From NCBI RefSeq assembly GCF_001544755.2, contig NZ_FCOF02000009.1:62001-126000 (forward strand): a DNA stretch of 64,000 nucleotides, in the 5' to 3' direction. Both the position numbers and the translations under genes were made by a program. Origin of the DNA: Caballeronia catudaia. GTDB lineage: Bacteria; Pseudomonadota; Gammaproteobacteria; Burkholderiales; Burkholderiaceae. The notes under the pieces were generated by a model. That model made no database searches. It saw nothing but the letters and a program-made list of their open reading frames with translations, and was not told the DNA's origin. This document shows positions 9,244 to 17,971 of the stretch, in pieces (position 1 is the stretch's first letter; each line of letters begins with the position of its first letter).

Positions 9244-10497
9244 TTACTTCGTCTTGGCGGCGTTCGCGAGTGCGGCAACCGCGCTCTTCGAATCCTGCGA
9301 CGAGTTCATGAACTTCGTCACGACGTCGGTCATCGCGCCGGCGACGGCGTCGCCCTGAGCCATGCCGTGCGCGAGCGACGGAACATAGCCGCCCGATTTG
9401 ATCGCCGTTTGTTCATCAGCGTAGGACTTCTTCGCGCAGTCGTCGAATTTATCCATCGATACACCGAGACGCACCGGGATCGAACCCTTGTTCAGGCTGA
9501 ACTGCTCCTGGAATTCCGGCGTCATGATGGTCTTCGCGAGCGCGAGCTGGCCCGGCGTCGCGGCCTTCTGGCCCTTCTGCTGGAAGAACACGAAGGAATC
9601 GACGTTGAACGTGTAGGCCTTTTCCGTGCCCGGCACCGGCGCGCAGATATAGTCCGTGCCCGCCTTCTTGTTCGCGCCGGCGAATTCGCCCTTCGCCCAG
9701 TCGCCCATGAACTGCATGCCGGCCTTGCCGTTGATGACCATCGCGGTCGCGAGGTTCCAGTCACGGCCCGTGCGGCCGCTGTCGAAGTAGCCCTGGATCT
9801 TGCGGACCGTGTCGAACACCTGAACCATCTTGTCCGACGTCAAGGTCTTCTGGTCGAGATCGACAATCGCCTTCTTGTAGAAGTCCGCGCCCTGCGACAG
9901 CACGACGTCTTCCCACAGCGTCAGGTCCTGCCACGGCTGGCCGCCCATCGCGATCGGCATGATGCCCGCGGCTTTCATCTTGTCGGCGACCTGGAAGAAC
10001 TCGTTCCAGTTGGCCGGCACCTTGCCGCCGGCTTTATCCAGCGCGGCCTTGTTGATGTACAGCCAGTTCACGCGATGCACCGAGAAGGGCGCGGCGACAT
10101 AGTGGCCGTCGGCGTGGATGATCTTGTCGATTTCCGGCGGCAGGTTCTTCTTCCAGTCGCCCGCCACGGAATCGATCGGCACGAGCACGCCTTGCTCGGC
10201 CCATTCCTGAATCAGCGGGCCCTTGATCTGCGCCGCCGACGGCGCATTGCCCGAGATCACCTGCGTCTTGAGCGCGGTCATCGCGGCCGCGCCCGCGCCG
10301 CCCGCGACGGCGAAGTCCTTCCAGGTGTAACCCTGCTTCGTCATGTCGTCCTTGAGCACGCCGACTGCCTTGGATTCGCCGCCGGACGTCCACCAGTGCA
10401 ACACGGAAACCGCTTCGGCAGCCTGAACCGCCGACGCCGTCGCGCCGCACAGAAGACCTGCGGCGCACAGCGCGCCCATGAGCTTACGGACTTTCAT
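9244..10497 (-). CDS. Periplasmic sugar-binding protein (GtsA type)
   Basis: 417-aa extracellular solute-binding protein (family 1). Clear signal peptide MKVRKLMGALCAAGLLCGATASAVQA with cleavage near residue 27. The mature start AEAVSVLHWWTSGGESKAV is typical of glucose/mannose binders. First gene of the importer operon, with a strong ribosome-binding site (GGAGGAG) before ATG 10497. It diverges from zwf across 606 bp. The sugar cannot be proved from sequence, but the linkage to glucokinase and glucose-6-phosphate dehydrogenase points to glucose. Confidence 0.93.
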   Translation of the reverse strand: MKVRKLMGALCAAGLLCGATASAVQAAEAVSVLHWWTSGGESKAVGVLKDDMTKQGYTWKDFAVAGGAGAAAMTALKTQVISGNAPSAAQIKGPLIQEWAEQGVLVPIDSVAGDWKKNLPPEIDKIIHADGHYVAAPFSVHRVNWLYINKAALDKAGGKVPANWNEFFQVADKMKAAGIMPIAMGGQPWQDLTLWEDVVLSQGADFYKKAIVDLDQKTLTSDKMVQVFDTVRKIQGYFDSGRTGRDWNLATAMVINGKAGMQFMGDWAKGEFAGANKKAGTDYICAPVPGTEKAYTFNVDSFVFFQQKGQKAATPGQLALAKTIMTPEFQEQFSLNKGSIPVRLGVSMDKFDDCAKKSYADEQTAIKSGGYVPSLAHGMAQGDAVAGAMTDVVTKFMNSSQDSKSAVAALANAAKTK

Positions 10498-11103
10498 TGT
10501 TAATCTCCTCCAGACACCTGAACAAGAAACGATTGGCTCCCGATGCCGCCAGAAGCATGGCTAAAAGCGTGATCAAAAGCGGTGGTCAAACGGCGCAACT
10601 GGATGGCCGAAAATCGGCGGTGTCGGCGGGGAAGCGGCAGGCGCGAATCGTACGAGCGCGGCGTGCCGGGCCGGCAGACCGATGGTCGGCCGCACGGCTC
10701 TCAAGAGATGAGTAAATTGAATCGCAACGGCTGTCTCCTCTTTTGATTTTTACCCGACCGTTCAGGCTTCGCCACGAAGGGCGCGCTCGACGGCAAGGCG
10801 CGAGGCCCTGACGCTTCGAGCCGGAAAGGGCGCTTTCCGGTGGAGAGCGGCGCGCCGCTGGCTCCATTAACATGCGCTCAGGATGTCTACCCCAGAAAGT
10901 GCAGATCATCAGATTGGTCTGATTGTCAGATCGCAGTTTTTCCGTCAGCGACATTTCCTCTTGATTTGGATTGTAGTTAAACTACAATTCAGTGTCAAAA
11001 AAAATTTTATCGGACTACGGCCGGGTTCGGGCGTCCGATAAATTCATAGGCGGCACGCCCCGATTTCGACTCACATTCCAGTTCTCGAAACCACGTTCAG
11101 GCC
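10498..11103. other. 606-bp divergent intergenic region, gtsA-like gene / zwf
   Basis: No convincing gene. It carries the zwf promoter and HexR-type operator near its zwf end (see 10961-10988). The importer promoter must lie in the left half, but I cannot fix it. Several lines are AT-richer than the coding DNA around them. Confidence 0.7.
10961..10988 (+). promoter_or_regulatory. zwf promoter with overlapping HexR operator
   Basis: TTGATT (10961-10966), a 16-bp spacer and TACAAT (10983-10988) make a good sigma-70 promoter. The 17-bp palindrome TTGTAGTTAAACTACAA (10971-10987) fills the spacer and most of the -10. It fits the known HexR pattern (TTGT-N7/8-ACAA; TGTAGT-N3-ACTACA). A bound repressor would exclude RNA polymerase. 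The hexR domain is encoded three genes downstream in glk-hexR, so this is a self-contained feedback circuit. Confidence 0.8.
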
Positions 11104-12564
11104 ATGCAAAGCGACTCGAACTTCACCTTCGTACTCTTCGGCGGCACCGGCGACCTCTCGATGCGCAAGATCCTTCCCGCGCTCTTCGAGGCGCATCGCG
11201 CGGGCATGCTCAACCCGGCGGGCAAGATCGTCTCGGTCGCGCGCGAAACCAAGGAGCAGGCGGAATATCGCGCCTGGGTCGAGGAGCACGTGAAGCCGCA
11301 CGTGTCGAAAAATGGCGTCGACGAGTCGGCGTGGCGCAGCTTCGTCGAGCGCTTCGAGTATGTCGGGCTCGATCTCGGCCGCGCGGAAGACTTCGCCCTG
11401 CTGCGCGACGTGCTCGGCCGTTACGGTGGCACGCGCGTCTTCTATCTCGCGACGGGCCCGTCGCTCTTCGTGCCGATCTGCCGCGGACTCGCCGACGTCG
11501 GGCTGAACCAGAATTCGCGCATCGTGCTGGAGAAGCCGCTCGGCTACGACCTGAAGTCGTCGAACGCGATCAACGACGCCGTCGGCGAAATCTTCCAGGA
11601 AGAGCAGATCTACCGGATCGATCACTATCTCGGCAAGGAGCCCGTGCAGAACCTGCTCGCGCTGCGCTTCGGCAACGCGCTCTTCGAGCCGCTGTGGCGG
11701 CGCGAATGGGTCGAGAGCATCCAGATCACGATCGCGGAAGAATTGGGCGTGGAAGCGCGCGGTGACTTCTACGACAATACGGGCGCGCTGCGCGACATGG
11801 TGCAGAACCACCTGCTGCAGCTGCTCTCCATCGTGACGATGGAGCCGCCACACTCGATGGATTCCGACTCCGTGCGCGACGAAAAGCTGCGTGTGTTGCG
11901 CGCGCTCAAACCCATCGACGAGCGCGATATCAGCCGCGTCGCGGTGCGCGGGCAATATCATGCGGGTGTGATCCGCGGCACGCAGGTGCCGGCCTACACG
12001 ACCGAGAAGGGCGTGCGGCCCGACAGCAGCACGGAGACGTTCGTCGCGCTGAAGGTCGAGATCGAGAACTGGCGCTGGGCAGGCGTGCCGTTTTTCCTGC
12101 GCACGGGCAAGCGGCTCGCCGATCGCGTCGCGGAAATCGTCGTGAACTTCCGCGCGGTGCCGCATTCGTCGCTCGGGTCCATGCCGTTGCGCGCGGGCGC
12201 CAACCGGCTCGTGATCCGCCTGCAGCCCAACGAGTCGATTCGTCTCTATTGCCTGGCGAAGCAGCCCGGCGAGGGCATGAATCTCGCGAGCGTGCATCTG
12301 GATCTCGCGTTCGACCAGTTCTTCAAGGAAGGACAGATGGACGCGTATCAGCGCCTGTTGCTCGACGTGATCAACGGCCGGCTCGCGCTCTTCGTGCGGC
12401 GCGACGAGCAGGAAGCGGCATGGCGCTGGGTCGAGCCCATTTTGAACGCGTGGGCGTCGTCGACCACCAGACCGAAGCCGTACGCGGCCGGCACGTGGGG
12501 CCCGGCGGCATCGAGCGCGATGCTGGCGCAGGCGGGCACGTGCTGGCTCGAAGAGGAAAATTGA
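11104..12564 (+). CDS. zwf: Glucose-6-phosphate 1-dehydrogenase
   Basis: 486-aa NAD(P)-dependent enzyme that makes 6-phosphogluconolactone for the Entner-Doudoroff and pentose phosphate routes. The nucleotide-binding FGGTGDLSMRKILPAL (GxxGDLxxRKL) is at the N-terminus. The active-site signature RIDHYLGKEPVQN is near residue 170. First gene of zwf-pgl-glk/hexR, about 108 nt downstream of the predicted transcription start. Confidence 0.97.
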   Translation: MQSDSNFTFVLFGGTGDLSMRKILPALFEAHRAGMLNPAGKIVSVARETKEQAEYRAWVEEHVKPHVSKNGVDESAWRSFVERFEYVGLDLGRAEDFALLRDVLGRYGGTRVFYLATGPSLFVPICRGLADVGLNQNSRIVLEKPLGYDLKSSNAINDAVGEIFQEEQIYRIDHYLGKEPVQNLLALRFGNALFEPLWRREWVESIQITIAEELGVEARGDFYDNTGALRDMVQNHLLQLLSIVTMEPPHSMDSDSVRDEKLRVLRALKPIDERDISRVAVRGQYHAGVIRGTQVPAYTTEKGVRPDSSTETFVALKVEIENWRWAGVPFFLRTGKRLADRVAEIVVNFRAVPHSSLGSMPLRAGANRLVIRLQPNESIRLYCLAKQPGEGMNLASVHLDLAFDQFFKEGQMDAYQRLLLDVINGRLALFVRRDEQEAAWRWVEPILNAWASSTTRPKPYAAGTWGPAASSAMLAQAGTCWLEEEN

Positions 12565-12693
12565 CGGCGTGAGGCCGACGCTGCCCGGACGAGGCGCGCG
12601 GCGCGCACGGGAATGCAGGACTCCGCTTCGCCCATCGTCGCGATGGTCCGAACAGATTGCGGATCGATAAACCAGAACAAGCAGGAGAAGCAA

Positions 12694-13404
12694 GTGATCG
12701 AGCTTCGTACTTTCGACGATCCGCGCGCCCACTCGGACGCGCTGGCCAAAGCCGTGGGCGACGCGCTGAAAGCGTCCCTCGCGGCAAGGGGCGCGGCGTC
12801 GGCCGACGCCGCGGGACAAACCGCGCACGCCACCCTCGCGGTATCGGGCGGTTCCAGCCCGAAGCCGTTCTTGCAGACGCTTTCGCGCGCGCCGCTCGAC
12901 TGGGCGCATATCGACGTGACGCTCGTCGACGACCGCTGGGTGCCCGAGACCGATCCGGCGAGCAACGCGACGTTCGCGCGCGAGACGCTGTTGCAGAACG
13001 CGGCTGCGTCGGCGTATTTCCTGCCGCTCGTCGATACGGCCAAACCGCTCGAAGCGCACATCGCCGAACTGAACGCCGATCCGCGCCGGCGCCTGCCGGA
13101 CGTCGCCGTGCTCGGCATGGGCGAGGACGGCCACACGGCCTCGATCTTCGCCGACGCGCCTGAATGGGAGTTCGCCATCTCGACACCGCAGCGCTACGTT
13201 TCCGTCCATCCGGGCGCGGCGCCGCATGCGCGCGTGAGTCTGTCGATGTCGGCGCTGACGCAGGTCAGGCAGTTGTATCTGTTCATTTCCGGCCAGAAGA
13301 AACTCGACGTACTGAACGCGGCGCTCGCCGCGCCGCAGAAGAACGCCATCTCGACGCTGGTCCACGCTCAAGGAGTGAAGCTCGATGTCTACTGGTGTGC
13401 ATAA
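12694..13404 (+). CDS. pgl: 6-phosphogluconolactonase
   Basis: 236-aa DevB/SOL-type lactonase that hydrolyses the zwf product to 6-phosphogluconate. Seen: [15 protein letters not shown] (phosphate loop), [17 protein letters not shown] and [16 protein letters not shown] (catalytic His region). I choose the GTG at 12694, with AGGAG seven bases upstream; the frame opens at 12613 but the extra residues are atypical. The 3' end overlaps glk-hexR by 20 bp, so the two are translationally coupled. Confidence 0.95.
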   Translation: MIELRTFDDPRAHSDALAKAVGDALKASLAARGAASADAAGQTAHATLAVSGGSSPKPFLQTLSRAPLDWAHIDVTLVDDRWVPETDPASNATFARETLLQNAAASAYFLPLVDTAKPLEAHIAELNADPRRRLPDVAVLGMGEDGHTASIFADAPEWEFAISTPQRYVSVHPGAAPHARVSLSMSALTQVRQLYLFISGQKKLDVLNAALAAPQKNAISTLVHAQGVKLDVYWCA

Positions 13405-15295
13405 GGCAGCGGCTCAGCACGCCGACGGACCGAGGCTGCTCGCCGACATCGGCGGCACCAACGCGCGTTTCGCGCTGGAGACGGCGCCCGGCGAGGTCGG
13501 GCACATCCGCGTGTATCCGGGCGCCGATTACCCCGGCATCGCGGAAGTGATGCAGCAGTATCTGAAGGACACGAAGGTCGGCCGCGTCAATCATGCGGCG
13601 ATCGCGATCGCGAATCCGGTCGACGGCGATCACGTGAAGATGACCAATCACGACTGGAGCTTCTCGATCGAAGCGACGCGCCGTGCGCTCGGCTTCGACA
13701 CGCTGCTCGTCGTGAACGATTTCACCGCGCTCGCGATGGCGCTGCCAGGGCTCACCGACGCGCAGCGCGAGCAGGTGGGCGGCGGTTCGCGCCGGCAGAA
13801 CAGCGTGATAGGTCTGCTCGGACCGGGCACGGGCCTCGGCGTGTCCGGCCTCATTCCCGCCGACGATCGCTGGATCGCGCTCGGCAGCGAAGGCGGCCAC
13901 GCCACGTTCTCGCCGTTCGACGAGCGCGAGGACCTCGTGATGCGCTATGCGCGCCGCAAGTTTCCGCACGTATCGTTTGAGCGCGTGTGCGCGGGGCAGG
14001 GGCTGGAGCTGATCTATCGCGCGCTGGCGGAGCGCGACAGCGTGACGGTCGCGGACGACTTCACCGCCGCCGAGGTGACGCAGCGCGCGCTGCAAGGCGA
14101 AGCGCTCGCGCTCGAGACGGTGAACTGCTTCTGCGCGATTCTCGGCACGTTCGCCGGGAACATCGCTGTGACGCTGGGCGCGCTGGGCGGCATTTTCATC
14201 GGCGGTGGCATCGTGCTCAAGCTCGGCGAGCTGTTCCACAAGTCGCCGTTTCGTCAGCGATTCGAGGCGAAAGGGCGCTTTCAGCAATATCTGTCGGGCA
14301 TCCCGACTTACATCATCACGGCCGAATATCCGGCGTTTCTTGGCGTGTCGGCGATTCTCTCGGAGCAGTTGTCGAACCGCGCGAACAGCGGCTCGTCCGC
14401 GGTGTTCGAGCGCATCCGCCAGATGCGCGACGCATTGACGCCCGCCGAGCGGCGCGTCGCGGATATCGCGCTGAATCATCCGCGCTCGATCATCAACGAT
14501 CCGATCATCGACATCGCGCGCAAGGCCGACGTGAGCCAGCCGACCGTGATCCGCTTCTGCCGTTCGCTCGGCTGTCAGGGTTTGTCCGATTTCAAGCTGA
14601 AGCTCGCGACCGGGCTCACCGGTACGATTCCAGTGAGCCACAGCCAGGTGCATCTCGGCGACACGGCCACGGACTTCGGCGCGAAGGTGCTCGACAACAC
14701 GGTGTCGGCGATTCTTCAGTTGCGCGAGCATCTGAACTTCGAGAACGTCGAGCGCGCGATCGATATTCTCAATGGCGCGCGGCGCATCGAGTTTTACGGG
14801 CTCGGCAATTCGAACATCGTCGCGCAGGACGCGCATTACAAGTTCTTCCGCTTCGGCATCCCGACGATCGCTTACGGCGATCTGTACATGCAGGCGGCGT
14901 CGGCTGCGCTGCTCGGCAAGGGCGATGTGATCGTGGCCGTGTCGAAGTCGGGGCGCGCGCCGGAACTGTTGCGCGTGCTCGAAGTGGCGATGCAGCAGGG
15001 CGCGACGGTCATCGCGATCACGTCGAGCAACACGCCGCTCGCCAAGCGCGCGACGGTTGCGCTCGAGACGGATCACATCGAGATACGCGAGTCGCAGCTT
15101 TCGATGATCTCGCGCATTCTGCACCTCGTGATCATCGACATCCTCGCAGTCGGCGTGGCGATTCGCCGCGCGGCGCCGAAGCCGGGCGCGAAGATCAGCG
15201 AAACGGTCGCGAAGGCACGTCAATCCAGTGACGATGACGCCGCCGCGGTGCTCGACTGGCTGAGCCACGGCGCGTCGGGCATGGCGCGGGACTGA
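13385..15295 (+). CDS. glk: Glucokinase fused to HexR/RpiR-family regulator
   Basis: 636-aa two-function protein. Residues about 1-340 are a glucokinase ([14 protein letters not shown] phosphate loop; [30 protein letters not shown]) that phosphorylates glucose with ATP. From about residue 345 comes an RpiR/HexR repressor: an HTH ([14 protein letters not shown] ... [28 protein letters not shown]) and a SIS sugar-phosphate domain ([34 protein letters not shown]). The fusion is known in Burkholderia relatives. It puts the kinase and the sensor of its pathway's intermediate on one chain, and a HexR-type site lies over the zwf promoter. The gene ends at a strong terminator. Confidence 0.96.
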   Translation: MSTGVHKAAAQHADGPRLLADIGGTNARFALETAPGEVGHIRVYPGADYPGIAEVMQQYLKDTKVGRVNHAAIAIANPVDGDHVKMTNHDWSFSIEATRRALGFDTLLVVNDFTALAMALPGLTDAQREQVGGGSRRQNSVIGLLGPGTGLGVSGLIPADDRWIALGSEGGHATFSPFDEREDLVMRYARRKFPHVSFERVCAGQGLELIYRALAERDSVTVADDFTAAEVTQRALQGEALALETVNCFCAILGTFAGNIAVTLGALGGIFIGGGIVLKLGELFHKSPFRQRFEAKGRFQQYLSGIPTYIITAEYPAFLGVSAILSEQLSNRANSGSSAVFERIRQMRDALTPAERRVADIALNHPRSIINDPIIDIARKADVSQPTVIRFCRSLGCQGLSDFKLKLATGLTGTIPVSHSQVHLGDTATDFGAKVLDNTVSAILQLREHLNFENVERAIDILNGARRIEFYGLGNSNIVAQDAHYKFFRFGIPTIAYGDLYMQAASAALLGKGDVIVAVSKSGRAPELLRVLEVAMQQGATVIAITSSNTPLAKRATVALETDHIEIRESQLSMISRILHLVIIDILAVGVAIRRAAPKPGAKISETVAKARQSSDDDAAAVLDWLSHGASGMARD

Positions 15296-15312
15296 CGGAT
15301 TCGCATTTCGTG

Positions 15313-15355
15313 ACGAACGAAGGCCGCCGATGAAAAATTGGCGGCCTTCGTTCGT
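15313..15355. terminator. Bidirectional terminator between glk-hexR and the hydrolase gene
   Basis: Perfect 16-bp stem (ACGAACGAAGGCCGCC and its complement) with an 11-nt loop, placed between convergent genes 60 bp apart. Confidence 0.9.
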
Positions 15356-16201
15356 TCAGCGCGCGGCCACAGCGCGCTCGGAAGCGAGGCGCGCGACAGT
15401 CTTCGTCGACGTCGGTGCAGGCGCCGCCGCGTCGTTCGCGGCGAGGCCGAGAAAGTCCAGCACGCTGCTGACGACCAGACGCCGGTCGTTGTCGATGCAA
15501 ATCATGTGATAGCTGTTTTCGAGCACGACGAGTGCCGATCGCTCGATGGTGTCGCGCAGGAAATAAGCCGATTTGAGGCTCGTCAGATCATCGTCGCGCG
15601 CGTGCAGAACGAGCGTCTCGCAGCGAACCTTTGCGGCGCCGCGCTTCGCCATGCGTCGCAAGCGGTCGACTTCGCGCAGGCAGGCGAGGGGCACCCAGCG
15701 ATAGTGAAACGTGTCGCCGCGTTCGAACTTCGCCTTGATGATCGTTCGCGTCAGCGTGTTCTTGACGCCGTACGGCTCGTGCTCGCGCACCCGCATGCGC
15801 GTGCGAAAAATCGGCAGGCGATACAGCAGATGACGCGCGAAGGCGTACCGCTGCGTCGCCCAGCCGTCGAGATAGATCGGCGACGCAAGCGTGATCAGCT
15901 TGCCGCGCTCGTGCCGCTCCTGCGCACATAACAGGATCGCAAGCAGCGCGCCCATGCACATGCCGATGACATGCACGACGTCGTAACGCTGCGTCACTTC
16001 CTGATACTTCGCGCGAACGGCGTCGAGCCACTGTTCGGCCCGCAGGCCGATCAGATCGTCGGGCGTGCCGCCGTGACCGGGCAGCGTCAACGCGTGCGTA
16101 TCCACGCCGGCGCGCCGGAGCATCTTGTGGATCGAGCCCAGATCGAATTCCGTGCCGCCGAGTCCGTGGATCAGAAGCACGGCGGTGCGATGCGTCTGCA
16201 T
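15356..16201 (-). CDS. Alpha/beta hydrolase with Cys at the nucleophile elbow
   Basis: 281-aa alpha/beta-hydrolase fold: LLIHGLGGTEFDL (oxyanion loop), LPGHGGTPDDL, then the elbow VIGMCMGALLAIL, with Cys-82 where esterases have Ser. Candidate acid and base lie in VLHARDDDLTSLKSAYF and NSYHMICID. No signal peptide. Cys nucleophiles at this place occur in dienelactone hydrolases and PHA synthases, but it is far shorter than PhaC. Substrate unknown. Monocistronic, facing glk-hexR. Confidence 0.85.
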   Translation of the reverse strand: MQTHRTAVLLIHGLGGTEFDLGSIHKMLRRAGVDTHALTLPGHGGTPDDLIGLRAEQWLDAVRAKYQEVTQRYDVVHVIGMCMGALLAILLCAQERHERGKLITLASPIYLDGWATQRYAFARHLLYRLPIFRTRMRVREHEPYGVKNTLTRTIIKAKFERGDTFHYRWVPLACLREVDRLRRMAKRGAAKVRCETLVLHARDDDLTSLKSAYFLRDTIERSALVVLENSYHMICIDNDRRLVVSSVLDFLGLAANDAAAPAPTSTKTVARLASERAVAAR

Positions 16202-16420
16202 GCCGATCAGCCGCGCGCCGTCGGACGCGCGTCCGTGCGATCGATGGTCTGAATCTCGCGCGCAGCAGCGCGGGAGGCGAATCTGATTGGCTGAGGCACG
16301 GGAAGCGCTCGCATGTGGAAACGAATCCGCGAGGCTATCGGTAGGGCGGGGCAGCGATAATTGGACGTATCCGAAATGGCTGCTTTATCGCAAGCAGTCT
16401 GTAAGTAATGCCGATTTGTC

Positions 16421-16455
16421 AAAAAAAAGGTGCGATATCACGGGGACATCGCACC
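16421..16455 (-). terminator. Terminator of porin 1
   Basis: 8-bp stem GGTGCGAT / ATCGCACC with an 11-nt loop and a run of eight T on the minus strand. Confidence 0.88.
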
Positions 16456-16490
16456 GGCACGCACCTCTCGCAGCGGCGTGAAAACTTTCT
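16450..16490. repeat. Duplicated 3' flank, copy 1 (porin 1)
   Basis: The stretch with CTCGCAGCGGCGTGAAAAC after the porin 1 terminator matches that at 17902-17940 after the porin 2 terminator, so the ancestral duplication reached past the coding region. Confidence 0.7.
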
Positions 16491-16520
16491 ATCTAGCTAT
16501 AACGCGTCTGGTCTCGCCGG

Positions 16521-17663
16521 TCAGAAAGAGTGCTGGATACCCGCGTACACGCCCGTCTGGCTATGGCCCGGAATCGGGTTGTCGGTCGCCGCGGAGTAAC
16601 CGTAGTTGTTGGCGTTCAGGCCATAGTTCGCGCTCTTGCTGTTCTGCACGGTTGCGACCTGCAGATCGAACAGGGTGCGCTTGGACAGGTTGTACGAGCC
16701 GCCGATCGAGTAGATCGTGGCGTTACCCGCGCCGTTGTTGCCGTTCACGTGGTAGACGGCGCCGATCAGCGCCGCGGCTGGCGTCGCTTGCCATGTCACG
16801 CCGCCCCATTCGTGATCGAGCGCGGTCGGCTGGCCGGGCAACTGGGCTACCATGCCGGACGTGCGAATCGCCTGATAGCCGGCCTGCAGCTTGAACTGGC
16901 CGAGGAACACGTTGGCCATCGCGGTATATTCGCGCGAGTAGGCGTAGGCGCCGTTGCCGTTGGCCTTGTTCAGCGCGTTGCCGCCGTTTGCCGGATCGTA
17001 GATGCCGCCGAGCGCGCCATTGTTCGGATTGCGGATTTCATCGTAGATGCCGCGAACCTGGAAGTACGGCGACGTGTAGGTGACCTGCGCGCCTGCCTGA
17101 CGGCCTTGATCGGTCGTGCCGTTACCGTTCCAGCCCGTCGCGTTGGAGAACGAATACTGGCCGTAGAAATCGAAACCGGCGAACTTCGGCGACTGGTACG
17201 AAATGTTGTTGCTCGACTGCGGCCAGTTGCGGCCGCGCACCAGCGATGCCGACGACCAGTTCGACTGACCGAACGGATCGAAGTCCCACACGCCGTTCGA
17301 GATGAACAGCTCGCGTCCCAGCAGGACGGTACCGAATTGCTGATTCGCGATACCGACGGTCGCCCAGCGATTGAACAGGTTGCCTTGCGCCTGGCCGTTC
17401 ATGGCATTGAAGCCGTTTTCCAGCTGGAACAGGACACGGTTTCCACCGCCAAGATCCTCGGCGCCCTTGATACCCCACAAGCTCGTGCCCCAGTCGCCGC
17501 TTTCTGCGCGGAAGCGATTCGTGCTGCCGCCATTTCCTGACGGCACGCCATTCATGTATTCGAGTCCCGCATCGATGCGACCGTACAACGTCACGCTGCT
17601 TTGTGCGTGCGCGACCGCGCTGAAAGTGAGTAGCGCCGCTGTCGCGAGCAAAGCCTTCTTCAT
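16521..17663 (-). CDS. Outer-membrane porin 1 (OmpC/Gram-negative porin family)
   Basis: 380-aa 16-strand trimeric porin. Signal peptide KKALLATAALLTFSAVAHA, then SSVTLYGRIDAGLEYMNGV, the classic first strand of beta-proteobacterial porins. It ends in a C-terminal Phe (YAGIQHSF), the BamA recognition signal. Two ATGs in tandem (17666, 17663) follow AGGAG; I take the second for spacing. The frame extends to 17759, but the added N-terminus hides the signal peptide. Close paralogue of the next gene upstream (17972-19120), with long identical stretches. Confidence 0.93.
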   Translation of the reverse strand: MKKALLATAALLTFSAVAHAQSSVTLYGRIDAGLEYMNGVPSGNGGSTNRFRAESGDWGTSLWGIKGAEDLGGGNRVLFQLENGFNAMNGQAQGNLFNRWATVGIANQQFGTVLLGRELFISNGVWDFDPFGQSNWSSASLVRGRNWPQSSNNISYQSPKFAGFDFYGQYSFSNATGWNGNGTTDQGRQAGAQVTYTSPYFQVRGIYDEIRNPNNGALGGIYDPANGGNALNKANGNGAYAYSREYTAMANVFLGQFKLQAGYQAIRTSGMVAQLPGQPTALDHEWGGVTWQATPAAALIGAVYHVNGNNGAGNATIYSIGGSYNLSKRTLFDLQVATVQNSKSANYGLNANNYGYSAATDNPIPGHSQTGVYAGIQHSF

Positions 17664-17873
17664 CATCTCCTGCCAACCCCTAGAAAGGTGTAGTTCAAAA
17701 TTGCCGTGTTTTGCTTCGAAGCGAGCACGCAGCCGCATGCATGCAACATGCGTGGTCAATTCGAATTTCGGATTTTGGAGGAGAACTTACTTTGTCTGCG
17801 TCTTCGATTTGTAGTTTTTGGTCTTCGGCTTGACAAGCCTGTTCGGACTGCGATAAGAGCCACGCGCGCCAAT

Positions 17874-17909
17874 AAAAAACGGTGCGATACCCTTTCGGGC
17901 ACCGCACCG
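17874..17909 (-). terminator. Terminator of porin 2
   Basis: Stem GGTGCGGTGCCC / GGGTATCGCACC (one mismatch) with a GAAA loop, then T6 on the minus strand. The DNA beyond it (about 17899-17939) resembles that beyond the porin 1 terminator. Confidence 0.88.
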
Positions 17910-17940
17910 ATACGCGCCTCTCGCAGCAGCGTGAAAACCT
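17902..17940. repeat. Duplicated 3' flank, copy 2 (porin 2)
   Basis: Contains CTCGCAGCAGCGTGAAAAC, one base different from copy 1 over these 19 nt. Confidence 0.7.
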
Positions 17941-17971
17941 GATGAAGCTATGTTCTGCTCAGACTCGTCGA

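Larger units (their letters stand above)
16202..16520. other. Intergenic region, hydrolase / porin 1
   Basis: No gene supported. It holds the hydrolase promoter (not pinned down), the porin 1 terminator at 16421-16455, and a stretch matching the sequence downstream of porin 2. Confidence 0.6.

Noticed and set aside
11071..13371. 766-codon minus-strand frame opposite zwf and pgl
   Set aside because: Shadow frame; the opposite strand encodes full-length enzymes with all motifs.
13283..15268. 661-codon minus-strand frame opposite glk-hexR
   Set aside because: Shadow frame with no recognisable domain.
17809..17816. HexR half-site TTGTAGTT upstream of porin 1
   Set aside because: The second half of the palindrome is missing; eight matching bases alone are not evidence of binding.
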